Assembly (NCBI RefSeq): GCF_000508085.1
Contig: NZ_KI669560.1
Coordinates: 1,831,248 to 1,895,247 of the forward strand
DNA length: 64,000 bases
Direction: 5' to 3'
Origin: Sediminibacterium sp. C3
GTDB taxonomy: Bacteria; Bacteroidota; Bacteroidia; Chitinophagales; Chitinophagaceae
Under the pieces are notes generated by a model that made no database searches, was not told the origin of the DNA, and saw nothing but the letters and a program-made list of their open reading frames with translations. Within the stretch, counting starts at the first letter, position 1. The number at the start of each line of letters is the position of its first letter. Shown here in pieces: positions 17,786 to 27,581 of this stretch. Both the position numbers and the translations under genes were made by a program.

Positions 17786-19024
17786 TTAAATACCTTTTAA
17801 TTGTTGAATTTTGTCTGCAAAATAAGCGGTTTTTTCAGGATTTGAGAAACTTAATTTAATATATAGCTGAATTGCCTTGTCAATTTGGCCTTGTTTAGCC
17901 AATACTTCAGCCATTGTTTCTGTTAGAATTTCTTTGGATTCATTGGAAACCAGGGCCGTTTCTGCTACTTTTTTCTCCTGTTCCGGTGATGTACCCAAAT
18001 CTTCCGGATTGGGATGATGGTTTTTCATATCCTTCAGCCAATCGGTAAACCGTCTGAGTTTAGTAGTAAGTTTATCCTGGGGTATTTTACTCAGATCTAT
18101 CTGAATACCTTGTGAGGCAAAGTAATCAATGGTATGCAGTTTATCCTGAACAGGTTCAATGGTTAATTCTGCATTGTTTTCTATGGGCTTTTTAAATTCC
18201 GCCAATTGGCTGGAAAGTATACTGGCAATTTTTGCATCGCTCTTGTCCTGATCGGGGTGTTGCAATTTGCTGCCTTCCTCTTCTTCACTGTATTCTTGTT
18301 CAGGTAATAGTAAGGAGGCTGGGGGAGCAGTAACCGCGGCTGTAACAGGTGGCTCCTGAATAGGAACAACCGGCTCAGAAACCATTGCGGCAGTATGTAC
18401 AGATTCAGTGTTGTCTGGTTCGGCAGGCTGCTCTGGCTGATTCAGTGTGCTGAAAACAGGGTCAAATGTTTCTGAGGAAGGAACTTCTGGCAATGTATAA
18501 TCAACAGGCTCTGAAGGTGAATTCTCACGAATAACCGGTATAATGGTACCTGGTTTGTCTAGAGGTTCAATTCCTTTCATTAATTCTCTAACTGATTCTA
18601 TGGTTGGAATAGAAATATCCGGATTAGGTAGTTCAGGTGCAACAAAAGACTTTTCTGCATCTTCCAGGGTTTCTTCAATCTTGGGCAGATTAATCATTTC
18701 ATCCCACTCCAGATCTTTTTGTCTGATTGATCTTAACAATGCAGTATCCAATTCCTGCTTAGGTGCCTGATCAATTCCAGGATCTTTCAGCGCTTCTAAT
18801 TGAAATTGCAGCCAGTGAGGATTGGTAAAATAAAGGGCTGTTCTCATGGCCTGAGAACCCACCAAAGGGTGATCTTCCTTTTTTAGTTTGGCTGCAAACA
18901 GGTATTGACCCGGGGAAAAAAAGGGATATTCATGCACCAGCTTTTCTATGACTTCCATTTTAGTGGAAGACAAATCGGAATTCCCGGTTAAGTGCATCAG
19001 TGCTTTTTCCTGCGTAAACTTCAT
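17786..19024 (-). CDS. Unknown cytosolic protein with disordered middle and TPR-like end
   Basis: A 412-residue protein with no signal peptide. The N-terminal helical block (about 1-95; EYPFFSPGQYLFAAKL) resembles hypothetical proteins found beside secG in other Bacteroidota. Residues about 110-270 are Pro/Glu/Ser-rich and likely disordered. The C-terminus (about 365-412, TMAEVLAKQGQIDKAIQLYIKLSFSNPEK) has the pattern of a single tetratricopeptide repeat. The function is unknown; its place between lptE and secG suggests a role in envelope biogenesis. Confidence 0.7.
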   Translation of the reverse strand: MKFTQEKALMHLTGNSDLSSTKMEVIEKLVHEYPFFSPGQYLFAAKLKKEDHPLVGSQAMRTALYFTNPHWLQFQLEALKDPGIDQAPKQELDTALLRSIRQKDLEWDEMINLPKIEETLEDAEKSFVAPELPNPDISIPTIESVRELMKGIEPLDKPGTIIPVIRENSPSEPVDYTLPEVPSSETFDPVFSTLNQPEQPAEPDNTESVHTAAMVSEPVVPIQEPPVTAAVTAPPASLLLPEQEYSEEEEGSKLQHPDQDKSDAKIASILSSQLAEFKKPIENNAELTIEPVQDKLHTIDYFASQGIQIDLSKIPQDKLTTKLRRFTDWLKDMKNHHPNPEDLGTSPEQEKKVAETALVSNESKEILTETMAEVLAKQGQIDKAIQLYIKLSFSNPEKTAYFADKIQQLKGI

Positions 19025-19046
19025 AAACTATAAAGATACAACTCTA

Positions 19047-19568
19047 TTACCAGTTATTAAATATTCGATTGAAGATTTCATCCGTGATATTCCGAATTAC
19101 TTCGTCTAGTAATTGACCTTCTGCCTGCTGCAAAGTAAGATTGGCTGAGAAGTCGAAACTTCGGGTTACATCAAACTCCTCAACTTTGTTTTCAAGCGTC
19201 TTTCTAAGTATGATATGAACAGTAACCGTTAAACGGTTTGTGCTGGCTTGTTGTGCAGACACACCCACGGTCTGACTGGGGTCATAGTTGGTAATGCTGC
19301 CATTGATTACATAGTCGGCATCATCGTTATTGGTTCTGGTTAATTTCGTCTGGCTGGTAATCTTGGCTTGTAGCTTATCTGTTAGTTTAGGACTCAGTTG
19401 TGGATTTACATACCGTGCCTTATTGTCTATAAATCCAATCTTTACTGTTTTAACATTTGCAGGTATTACTGCATCGTTGAATTTATAAACAAAGCAACCT
19501 TGCAATAAAAGAATCAGACATGCGGTTACGGTAAAGAGGCCAGATTTTAAATTATTCGTCAATATCAT
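19047..19568 (-). CDS. lptE: LptE-like LPS-assembly lipoprotein
   Basis: A 173-residue lipoprotein. A signal peptide with the lipobox-like LLQGC sequence (Cys at about 25) is followed by an alpha/beta domain with DADYVINGSITNYDPSQ, typical of the Bacteroidota LptE family. LptE plugs the LptD barrel, which delivers lipopolysaccharide to the outer leaflet. Its start lies inside the end of the sigma-54 activator gene (17-bp overlap), so the two are likely coupled. The family call rests on length, lipobox and context. Confidence 0.82.
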   Translation of the reverse strand: MILTNNLKSGLFTVTACLILLLQGCFVYKFNDAVIPANVKTVKIGFIDNKARYVNPQLSPKLTDKLQAKITSQTKLTRTNNDDADYVINGSITNYDPSQTVGVSAQQASTNRLTVTVHIILRKTLENKVEEFDVTRSFDFSANLTLQQAEGQLLDEVIRNITDEIFNRIFNNW

Positions 19569-20829
19569 ATTCTTTTAGTTTTCTGTATAATGTTCTTTCG
19601 CTAATGCCTAGGTCTATGGATGCGTCTTTTCTTTTGCCTCTGTGTTTCTTCAGCGCTTTTACAATTAATTCTTTTTCCTTATCCATAATATTCAGCGATT
19701 CCTCTACTTCTTCATGCATCTGTATGGCATCATCGTGCAATATTACCGGTGAAGTGGTAACCGAATGCTGTGCAGGTAATAAATTATTGCCGCTATTGCC
19801 CGGAGCTGTAACGGTATTGATTATGGGAACTTCATTAACCGCAGGAGAATAATCATTCAGAATGGACTCTTTGGTAAAAGAAGCTGCAGCACCTGCCAAT
19901 GAAGGATTCTGTAATATTTCTACAAACATCTTTTTCAATTCCGTAACATCTTTTTTCATGTCAAAAAATAGTTTGTATAGTATTTCCCTCTCGTTGGCAA
20001 ATTCTCCGGAAGCAGATCCGCCGGCTATGATTGGCATTCTGTTCTCTTTTTTATCCGGAAGGAACAAACTCATTTCTCTGGCATTTACCATATTCGACTG
20101 GCTCAGTACAGATATTTGTTCAGCAATATTTTTAAGTTCTCTGATATTACCTGGCCAAGGATAGTTGATGAGCAACTGCTTTGCATCATCATCCAATTGA
20201 ACAGGTGATGTTTTATACCTTTCGGCAAAATCAACTGCGAATTTTCTGAAGAGCAAAAGAATATCTTCTTTTCGGTCTCTTAATGCAGAAACGCGAATAG
20301 GCACAGTACTTAATCTATAATAAAGATCTTCCCTGAATTTTCCTTTTTGTGTAAAATCTAATAGTTCCCTGTTGGTTGCTGCAATTACCCTTACATCCGT
20401 TTTCTGAACTTTGGAACTACCCACTCTGATGAACTCTCCGGTCTCCAGCACGCGAAGCAATCTTGCTTGTGTTCCCAAGGGCATTTCCCCAATTTCATCC
20501 ATAAATAGGGTACCTCCGTTCACTGTTTCAAAATAGCCTTTTCTGCTATCTACCGCACCTGTAAAAGCTCCCTTTTCATGGCCGAATAATTCTGAATCAA
20601 TCGTGCCTTCAGGTATGGCTCCGCAGTTAACGGCAATAAAAGGGTTATGTTTGCGCGAGGAGAGCGAGTGTATGATTTGCGAAAATACTTCCTTACCAAC
20701 TCCACTTTCTCCAACAATTAATACGGTTAAATCGGTGGCGGCAACCTGAACTGCTGTATTCAATGCATGATTCAGTGCAGTAGAGTTACCAATGATGCCG
20801 AAACGATTTTTAATACTTTGTAAATCCAT
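19552..20829 (-). CDS. Sigma-54-dependent transcriptional activator without receiver domain
   Basis: A 425-residue bacterial enhancer-binding protein. The AAA+ domain begins at the N-terminus with Walker A G-E-S-G-V-G-K-E at 40-47. The sigma-54 contact motif GAFTGA at 87-92 is intact, Walker B is DEIGE at 111-115, and an arginine-containing sensor region follows. A linker of about 130 residues leads to a Fis-type HTH at the extreme C-terminus (RKDASIDLGISERTLYRKL). There is no receiver, PAS or GAF domain, so the input must come from another protein or from expression level. It lies between miaB and lptE, a linkage common in Bacteroidota. Confidence 0.92.
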   Translation of the reverse strand: MDLQSIKNRFGIIGNSTALNHALNTAVQVAATDLTVLIVGESGVGKEVFSQIIHSLSSRKHNPFIAVNCGAIPEGTIDSELFGHEKGAFTGAVDSRKGYFETVNGGTLFMDEIGEMPLGTQARLLRVLETGEFIRVGSSKVQKTDVRVIAATNRELLDFTQKGKFREDLYYRLSTVPIRVSALRDRKEDILLLFRKFAVDFAERYKTSPVQLDDDAKQLLINYPWPGNIRELKNIAEQISVLSQSNMVNAREMSLFLPDKKENRMPIIAGGSASGEFANEREILYKLFFDMKKDVTELKKMFVEILQNPSLAGAAASFTKESILNDYSPAVNEVPIINTVTAPGNSGNNLLPAQHSVTTSPVILHDDAIQMHEEVEESLNIMDKEKELIVKALKKHRGKRKDASIDLGISERTLYRKLKEYDIDE

Positions 20830-20839
20830 TTATTTTGGT

Positions 20840-22267
20840 TTATGGATGATCAACAATTTTTCCCAAAAGGGTAGCCCTGGTGCAATCCGTAATATTAACC
20901 CATACATAATCGCCGGGTTTTTGCAGACTGCTCGATTTAGGGAAAACAGTTATTTTGTTCTGACTGGTTCTGCCTGTCCAATCATTGCTATCTCTTTTTG
21001 AGTCAGCTTCAATGAGCACTTTAAAAGTCTTTCCAATATCCCTATGATTGTTTCTAGTAGATAATTCTCCTTGTTTATCTACAATTTCCTGCAACCTTCT
21101 TTTCTTAACCTCCAGTGGAATATCATCTTTAAATCTCCTGGCAGCCAGGGTTCCTGGTCGTTCACTGTAGAAGTACATATAACTCATGTCAAAACCACAA
21201 TAATCCATCAGACTTAAGGTATCCTGATGGTCTTCCTCTGTCTCTGTACAAAATCCTGCAATCATATCCGAAGTAATTCCACAGTCAGGTAATAGTTCCC
21301 TGATTCTGTCTACTTTAGCCAGGTACCACTCTCTGGAGTAAGTTCTGTTCATTAACTGAAGCAATCTTGTACTTCCGCTTTGTACCGGTAAATGAATGCA
21401 CTTGCAAATATTTTCATATTTGGCCATGGTCATCAACACGTCGTCCGTAATGTCTTTGGGATGTGAAGTGCTGAAGCGAATTCTTAAGTCAGGACTAACA
21501 AGGGCTGCCATTTCTAGCAGGTTGGCAAAAGTTACCATCTGCTTTTTTTCTTCATCTTCCCAGTAATAACTATCTACGTTCTGACCTAATAAAGTAACTT
21601 CTTTGTATCCTGTATCTACCAACTGTTGTATTTCCTGTAAAATGGAGTATGCGGATCGGCTTCTCTCTCTGCCTCTCGTAAAAGGAACCACGCAAAAGCT
21701 GCACATATTGTTACAGCCCCTGGTAATAGACACAAAAGCGGTAATGCCATTGCTGTTTAAACGAACTGGAGAAATGTCTCCGTAAGTTTCATCTCTGCTC
21801 AATAATACATTTACTCCTTTTTGTCCTGAACTCGCTTCTTCAATTAGCGCGGGTAGTGAACGGTATGCGTCTGGACCAATAACTAGATCAACCAGTTTTT
21901 CCTGCTCCAGCAGCTGTGATTTCAGTCTTTCTGCCATGCATCCCAATACGCCAATCAACATTCCGGGTCGGCTCTGCTTTACCTTTCGGAATTCAGTTAG
22001 TCTTTTTCTAATGGTTTGTTCTGCTTTTTCTCTGATAGAGCAGGTATTAATTAAAACCAGATCAGCCTGTTCAAACTGAGGGGTAGCACTGAATTTATTT
22101 TCCTGAAGGATTGCAGCCACTACTTCACTATCCGAAAAATTCATGGCACACCCATAGCTTTCTATATAAAATTTTTTATGAAAATCAGCCGTAGATTCAT
22201 CCGATTGAAAGGCTTCTCCCTGTCTGGACTCATCGTGTGTTTTATTCATTAATTCCACCAGTTCCAT
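20840..22267 (-). CDS. miaB: tRNA-2-methylthio-N6-dimethylallyladenosine synthase MiaB
   Basis: A radical-SAM methylthiotransferase of 475 residues that adds the methylthio group to i6A37 in tRNAs. The N-terminal UPF0004 domain has three cluster cysteines (in [21 protein letters not shown] and LGCMAERL). The radical-SAM motif CNNMCSFC is intact, and a TRAM domain ends the protein (about 400-475). A start at 22249 (MNKTHDES) is an alternative. It is the first gene of the minus-strand cluster, 10 bp before the sigma-54 activator. Confidence 0.95.
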   Translation of the reverse strand: MELVELMNKTHDESRQGEAFQSDESTADFHKKFYIESYGCAMNFSDSEVVAAILQENKFSATPQFEQADLVLINTCSIREKAEQTIRKRLTEFRKVKQSRPGMLIGVLGCMAERLKSQLLEQEKLVDLVIGPDAYRSLPALIEEASSGQKGVNVLLSRDETYGDISPVRLNSNGITAFVSITRGCNNMCSFCVVPFTRGRERSRSAYSILQEIQQLVDTGYKEVTLLGQNVDSYYWEDEEKKQMVTFANLLEMAALVSPDLRIRFSTSHPKDITDDVLMTMAKYENICKCIHLPVQSGSTRLLQLMNRTYSREWYLAKVDRIRELLPDCGITSDMIAGFCTETEEDHQDTLSLMDYCGFDMSYMYFYSERPGTLAARRFKDDIPLEVKKRRLQEIVDKQGELSTRNNHRDIGKTFKVLIEADSKRDSNDWTGRTSQNKITVFPKSSSLQKPGDYVWVNITDCTRATLLGKIVDHP

Positions 22268-22356
22268 TCTTTGTTAATTAAGTTACAAATGTACAATTAT
22301 TCCCTTGTTTATGCCAGTTTGTCAGCGTTAAATCCTCTAAAATAGCAGGGGTTTAT

Positions 22357-22364
22357 TATATTTG
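22357..22364 (+). promoter_or_regulatory. Candidate TAnnTTTG promoter box
   Basis: TATATTTG fits the Bacteroidota -7 consensus TAnnTTTG and lies 18 bp before the ATG of the DUF3078 gene. No clear -33 TTG element at the usual spacing was found, so this is only a candidate. Confidence 0.35.
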
Positions 22365-22382
22365 AGATAGAAATAAGTACAC

Positions 22383-23333
22383 ATGAGAATATTTTTCCTG
22401 TGGTTAACCCTTTTGTTAACAACCGGATTTATTGTGAGAGGGCAGGACAATGTGGTTCAGGCATTAAAAAGAGAGATTAATCGAACAATAAAAAAGGATA
22501 ATGACACAACAGGCTGGAAATGGAAAAGAGGGGGACTTTTTAGTTTCAATCTGGCTCAGGGTTCATTGAGTAACTGGGCAGCCGGAGGGGATAATTTTTC
22601 CCTTTCTGCCAACGGATATATGAATTATTTTATTCTGTATAAACAGAATCGTCATTTCTGGGATAATTCGGTAGATATTAATCTTGGCTATATTCAAAGT
22701 ACCAGTTTAGGCAGTCGTAAAAACGACGATCGTATAGATTATTTAAGTAAGTATGGGTACAAAATGGACTCATCCGGCAAATGGTATGTGTCTACGCTGG
22801 TTAATTTCAGATCGCAGTTTTTTGATGGCTACACTTTCAATAACAATATTCCCACTTTTACCTCTTCATTGCTTTCACCGGCATATATCATTTTGTCAGC
22901 AGGTTTTGATTATAAGCCAGACCCCTATTTATCCGTCTTTATCTCGCCGCTTACTTCCAGGTGGATTGTCTTGGCCAACAAATCCCTTTCAGAGCGGGGG
23001 GGATATGGTGTTCCGCCAGGGGCCGGTTCCTTTAATCAGATTGGTGCTTTTGTTACATTGAATTACAACAATGAAATTGCCAAAAATATAACTTACAGGG
23101 GTAAGATGGATCTCTTTTCCAATTACCAGAACCGCCCCCAGAATGTAGACCTCTTTATGACCAATCTCTTTTCTTTTAAAATCAATAAATTCTTCTCTGC
23201 CACTTACAGTCTAGATTTAATTTATGATGACGATGTAAGATTGTTTGGGCCTTCCAAACAATCGCCGGGACTACAAACCAAAAGCCTGATTGGGATTGGT
23301 TTTTTAAAGCCACTTAATACAAAAAAAAGCTAG
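22383..23333 (+). CDS. DUF3078 outer-membrane-type protein
   Basis: A 316-residue exported protein with a signal peptide (about 1-20, cut after IVRG). The body alternates hydrophobic and polar residues and has many aromatic strand ends (WAAGGDNFSLSANGYMNYF, DLFMTNLFSFKINKFFSATYSLDLIYDDD), as expected of a beta-barrel. The LAQGSLSNWAAGGDN segment is typical of DUF3078. The function is unknown. It has its own short upstream region, divergent from miaB, and converges on purK. Confidence 0.82.
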   Translation: MRIFFLWLTLLLTTGFIVRGQDNVVQALKREINRTIKKDNDTTGWKWKRGGLFSFNLAQGSLSNWAAGGDNFSLSANGYMNYFILYKQNRHFWDNSVDINLGYIQSTSLGSRKNDDRIDYLSKYGYKMDSSGKWYVSTLVNFRSQFFDGYTFNNNIPTFTSSLLSPAYIILSAGFDYKPDPYLSVFISPLTSRWIVLANKSLSERGGYGVPPGAGSFNQIGAFVTLNYNNEIAKNITYRGKMDLFSNYQNRPQNVDLFMTNLFSFKINKFFSATYSLDLIYDDDVRLFGPSKQSPGLQTKSLIGIGFLKPLNTKKS

Positions 23334-23371
23334 GACTTTTTCTATGCTAATAAACAGCCGGTAATAATTAT

Positions 23372-24493
23372 TTATTGACTGATTACGCTCAATAAATTTT
23401 TAATTTTATTTGCTTTATGCGTAAGATCCTGGTAGTCTTTATGCATAACCGTTACATGTCCCATTTTTCTGCCAGGTTTTGTATGAGTTTTACCGTATAA
23501 GTGCACGAAAGCGTTTTCAATTTTTAACACTTCTTCCAGCCCCTTATATACCGCATTTCCGCTATGACCTTCAGCGCCAATTATATTAATAATGGCTGCT
23601 GGTAATATGGCATCGGTATTACCCAGCGGAAATTGTAACATAATTCTCCAAAGCATATCGTATTGACTGCAGTAATTGGCTTCTATAGTATGATGTCCGC
23701 TATTATGAACTCTGGGGGCTGTTTCATTTACCCAAACTTCATCTTTTTCGTCAATAAACATTTCAACAGCGAATAATCCGGGACTATTCAGTGCTTTAAC
23801 AAGTTTAATGGCAATTGCTTCAACCACCCAAAGCACTTTGTCAGGGATAATGGCAGGACTCACCTGATAATCGAGCAAATTCAAAACCGGATTGACCATC
23901 ATTTCAGAAGCCGGGAACAAGGCGGTTTCCCCCTTATCGTTCATGGCTACAATCATGGCAATTTCCTTCTTAATACGAACTTTTTTCTCCAATACACTGG
24001 GCGCATCAAACGCTTTATCGGCATCGAAATGGTCGTTGATAATCTGAACACCTTTTCCATCATAGCCTCCTTCCCCAATTTTATGGACAGCGGGCAAAAA
24101 ATCCATATGGTCCAACACTTCTGACTTTGAACTTGTTATTTTGAAATCAGAACTGGGTATCCCATTGGATTTATAAAATTCCTTCTGTATTATTTTATTT
24201 TTTATTGTTCTGATAGCGGAGGGATGAGGATAAACCCGAACTCCTTCTGTCTGTAATTTTTCCAACGCATCTACATTTACGGCCTCAATTTCAATGGTGA
24301 TGGCATCCAAACCTTTCCCGAAACGGTATACGGTATCAAAATCGGTGATATCACCTTTGGTGAATTGATGACAAAGATGTGCCGCCGGACACTGTTCATC
24401 ATTCTCCAAAACATGGGTTTCTACAGTATAATTGGCAGCTGCTTGCAATAACATGCGGCCTAATTGGCCTCCTCCCAGAATTCCAACTTTCAT
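23372..24493 (-). CDS. purK: 5-(carboxyamino)imidazole ribonucleotide synthase PurK
   Basis: A 373-residue ATP-grasp enzyme of purine synthesis that makes N5-CAIR from AIR, ATP and bicarbonate. The N-terminal Rossmann start GILGGGQLGRML, the ATP-grasp segment KIGEGGYDGKGVQ, and the metal/ATP motif VNETAPRVHNSGHHTIE are all clear. The partner purE is not next to it here. It is a stand-alone minus-strand gene between DUF3078 and hpd. Confidence 0.94.
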   Translation of the reverse strand: MKVGILGGGQLGRMLLQAAANYTVETHVLENDEQCPAAHLCHQFTKGDITDFDTVYRFGKGLDAITIEIEAVNVDALEKLQTEGVRVYPHPSAIRTIKNKIIQKEFYKSNGIPSSDFKITSSKSEVLDHMDFLPAVHKIGEGGYDGKGVQIINDHFDADKAFDAPSVLEKKVRIKKEIAMIVAMNDKGETALFPASEMMVNPVLNLLDYQVSPAIIPDKVLWVVEAIAIKLVKALNSPGLFAVEMFIDEKDEVWVNETAPRVHNSGHHTIEANYCSQYDMLWRIMLQFPLGNTDAILPAAIINIIGAEGHSGNAVYKGLEEVLKIENAFVHLYGKTHTKPGRKMGHVTVMHKDYQDLTHKANKIKNLLSVISQ

Positions 24494-24716
24494 AAGGGTA
24501 AAGATAGTTAAATTTGCAGCTATGTTACCCGATTATCCTCATAAGCGTTTCAGTGATTTACGTGTTGCCTATAATCTGCTGATAGAAGCTTTAACCATCA
24601 GTCATTGATGGGGCTCAATTTCTGGGCTGTATTCATTAGTTTACTAAATTAGAGCAGGCCCTCTCATTTTACTGTCAACTTATTTCTTGAATTTTAATTA
24701 TCATAATATCAATTTT

Positions 24717-25850
24717 ATGAATACAATTTCTGCTATGCCTGTAAACCCTGAAGTTAAACAGGGGGATTTTTTGCCATTGCACGGTACGGATTATGTTGAA
24801 TTTTATGTTGGAAACGCTAAGCAAGCCGCTCATTTTTACAAGACAGCTTTTGGATTTCAGAGTCTGGCCTACGCTGGTCCTGAAACAGGTATTAAAGACA
24901 AAGCCAGTTATGTGGTAAGACAAAACAAGTTAACTTTTGTGTTTACCACTCCTCTTCGTGCTAATAATCCGATCGCTGACCATATTTACAGGCACGGGGA
25001 TGGGGTTAAGCACCTGGCTTTAATGGTAGATGATGCGACAGATGCTTGGTTTCAGACAACTAGTAGAGGAGCAGTTTCTGCTATGGATCCGGTAAAATAT
25101 ACTGATGAAAGCGGTGAAGCAGTAATAAGTGGAATTCATACGTATGGCGATACAGTCCATTTATTTGTTGAAAGAAAAAATTACAGTGGAGTTTTCTTGC
25201 CTGGTTACGTCGCTTGGAATTCATCTTATAATCCTTCCAGTACTGGGCTTCTGTATGTGGATCATTGTGTAGGCAATGTGGGTTGGAATCAAATGAATAA
25301 ATGGGTGGCTTTTTATGAAAACGTACTTGGGTTTAAAAACATTCTGAGTTTTGACGACAATGATATTTCTACTGAGTATTCTGCTCTGATGAGCAAGGTA
25401 ATGAGCAACGGAAATGGATTTGTAAAATTTCCTATTAACGAACCAGCTGAAGGAAAGAAAAAATCACAGGTTGAAGAGTATCTGGATTTTTATGACGGCG
25501 AAGGATGCCAGCACGTTGCATTGGCAACTAATGATATTGTAGCTACCGTTACTGAATTGCAGAATAGAGGCATTGAGTTCCTGAAAGTGCCTGCTTCCTA
25601 TTATGATGAACTACAAGATAGAGTAGGTGAAATTGATGAAGACATCGCTCCGTTAAAAGAACTGGGAATTCTGGTTGATAGGGACGAAGAAGGTTATTTG
25701 TTACAGATTTTTAGTAAACCAGTTGAAGACAGACCAACCCTGTTCTTTGAAATAATTCAGCGCAAAGGTGCCAAGAGTTTTGGAAAAGGAAATTTCAAGG
25801 CATTGTTTGAAGCCTTGGAAAGAGAACAGGATTTAAGAGGAAATTTATAA
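24717..25850 (+). CDS. hpd: 4-Hydroxyphenylpyruvate dioxygenase
   Basis: A 377-residue Fe(II) dioxygenase that converts 4-hydroxyphenylpyruvate to homogentisate in tyrosine breakdown. It is made of two vicinal-oxygen-chelate halves. The iron ligands are H183 (VDHCVGNV), H266 (CQHVALATNDI) and E345 (LFFEIIQRKG), with the C-terminal gate helix around GKGNFKALFEALEREQ. The ATG at 24717 gives MNTISAMPVNPEV; a TTG at 24687 would extend it by ten residues. Other genes of the pathway (hmgA, fahA) are not in the window. A terminator follows. Confidence 0.95.
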   Translation: MNTISAMPVNPEVKQGDFLPLHGTDYVEFYVGNAKQAAHFYKTAFGFQSLAYAGPETGIKDKASYVVRQNKLTFVFTTPLRANNPIADHIYRHGDGVKHLALMVDDATDAWFQTTSRGAVSAMDPVKYTDESGEAVISGIHTYGDTVHLFVERKNYSGVFLPGYVAWNSSYNPSSTGLLYVDHCVGNVGWNQMNKWVAFYENVLGFKNILSFDDNDISTEYSALMSKVMSNGNGFVKFPINEPAEGKKKSQVEEYLDFYDGEGCQHVALATNDIVATVTELQNRGIEFLKVPASYYDELQDRVGEIDEDIAPLKELGILVDRDEEGYLLQIFSKPVEDRPTLFFEIIQRKGAKSFGKGNFKALFEALEREQDLRGNL

Positions 25851-25919
25851 GTTCCATCTACAGCAGCCGGATGATAAAACAACAATCCGGAAAGTTAATG
25901 ATGGGGCGTTAATCATTTG

Positions 25920-25950
25920 AAGAGGAGCTTTTTAGGCTCCTCTTTTTATT
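25920..25950 (+). terminator. Intrinsic terminator after hpd
   Basis: AGAGGAGC at 25921-25928 pairs with GCTCCTCT at 25936-25943, followed by a T-rich run. It lies between hpd and the convergent Na/Pi symporter gene and may serve hpd. Confidence 0.75.
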
Positions 25951-25970
25951 TTATTCTGTAGTTATATTGT

Positions 25971-27575
25971 TTAAGCAGCTTTATATTGTTCAACGGCCAA
26001 TGCAATGGCTTTACAGGATGAATAAATTTCCCTGTTTAAATTGAACAGGGTTGAAATGTCTTTTTCTCTAAGACTATTCTGACCTGCATGAAAGTAATAA
26101 TGCTCTATTCTGTCATTGAATCCTTTTCTGATTTGCTCTGTTAATTCATCCAGTTTCAATGCAGTGTTATTGCCGGATTCATTCATTAAGAATTGGTGTA
26201 GTTCTGTATAAAAAATATTCAGTGATGCCTGTAACTCATGAAACATCTCATATTTGACTTCATTGGTAGAATTGCTAAAATCGGTTTTGTCAGCGTTTAT
26301 GTCTTTCATGCTTTTGCAGGAATACATGGCATTTCTTAAAGACTCCAGGAGCTGGTTAATAGATTTCATTTCTTCTGTTTCTCTTAACTGAGGAATTGTT
26401 TTGGCATAATATGCCAATATCTCACCTTCTGTTTCTTTAAGTATCTGATAAGATTCCAATAGCGGTAGTTCTGTTTGAAAGTTTTGAATCCAGGCTGGTT
26501 TTAAATGAAAGCTTCCCAGATTAAATGCTATCGCTTTGTTCAGATATGATTCAACTTCTTTTTTAATCATATCTGTTACAGTGGATGGAATTTCAATACT
26601 TGCATTTTGAAGGAAACTAGTGTAAGATTTTTTAAGCTCTTTAAACTGCTTGTCCAGAAAATCACCATATGGATTCAGAAAAAAGTAGATGACAATTACC
26701 CCTACAATATTGATGAATGTCTGAAAGGCAACTAATATGAGAATGGGGTCTTTGACTCCCATTTTGGCAATCAAGGCAATGATGGGCTGTATAAAAATAA
26801 AGCCCCCTGCCGAAGTAAATAGATTGAATAAACTGTTTCCTAGGGCCACTCTCTTTTTTGCAGCATTGCCACCAATGGCACCCAGAATAAGTTTTACCGT
26901 GGTTCCGAGTTCTGCACCAAGTACAACAGTAATAGCAGTTTCAATAGGGATAATATTAGAGTATAATGCGGTAAGCACTACAACTACAGTAGCAGAACTT
27001 GTTTGCACCACAGCCGTAATGGCAAATCCAATTAATAAAAAGAGGATACCGGGATAAGCAAGGTATGGCGTAAAATCAAATGCTTTCATTAATGAATCCA
27101 TGCTCTCTTTCATGAATTGCAATCCTAAAAACAGCATACCAATGCCCATAAAAAAGAGGGCAATCCTTTTCAGGTTTTTTTTCTTGCTGAAAATAATCAA
27201 ACTAATTCCCGAAAGTCCAATCAATGGGAAAGTAATGCTATTCAGCTCAACCTTAAAGCCCAGTAATGCAACCAGCCAGCTATTGAAAGTGCCTCCAATA
27301 TTGGCCCCCAGCACAACTGCCATTGCGTTTCGCATGGTAAGAATACCAGCACCTACCAGTGACAGCACCATCAGGTTTACAATTGAACTACTTTGCAGCA
27401 AAGCAGTTACAAGAGTTCCACTAAATATGGCCCTGAGTTTCTGTTTGGTATTTTTTTGCAGGAATAGCTTAAATGAACGGCCTTCCATTTGCTTGAGTGC
27501 CTCTTCCAAATGAGACATCCCGTAAAGAAAAAGGCCAAGTCCCGCTACCAGCATCCAAAATTCACTACTACTCAT
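25971..27575 (-). CDS. Na/Pi cotransporter family protein with PhoU-like tail
   Basis: A 534-residue membrane protein. The NptA-type inverted repeat is visible: TALLQSSSIVNLMVLSLVGAG with GANIGGTFNSW in the first half, and TAVVQTSSATVVVVLTAL with GAELGTTVKLI in the second. The QSS/QTS motifs are the sodium/phosphate binding signatures of the family. After about eight helices, a soluble helical domain (about 330-534) resembles PhoU. It probably imports phosphate with sodium, or regulates phosphate flux. It sits 6 bp downstream of the PepSY gene. Confidence 0.9.
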   Translation of the reverse strand: MSSSEFWMLVAGLGLFLYGMSHLEEALKQMEGRSFKLFLQKNTKQKLRAIFSGTLVTALLQSSSIVNLMVLSLVGAGILTMRNAMAVVLGANIGGTFNSWLVALLGFKVELNSITFPLIGLSGISLIIFSKKKNLKRIALFFMGIGMLFLGLQFMKESMDSLMKAFDFTPYLAYPGILFLLIGFAITAVVQTSSATVVVVLTALYSNIIPIETAITVVLGAELGTTVKLILGAIGGNAAKKRVALGNSLFNLFTSAGGFIFIQPIIALIAKMGVKDPILILVAFQTFINIVGVIVIYFFLNPYGDFLDKQFKELKKSYTSFLQNASIEIPSTVTDMIKKEVESYLNKAIAFNLGSFHLKPAWIQNFQTELPLLESYQILKETEGEILAYYAKTIPQLRETEEMKSINQLLESLRNAMYSCKSMKDINADKTDFSNSTNEVKYEMFHELQASLNIFYTELHQFLMNESGNNTALKLDELTEQIRKGFNDRIEHYYFHAGQNSLREKDISTLFNLNREIYSSCKAIALAVEQYKAA

Positions 27576-27581
27576 TTTATC

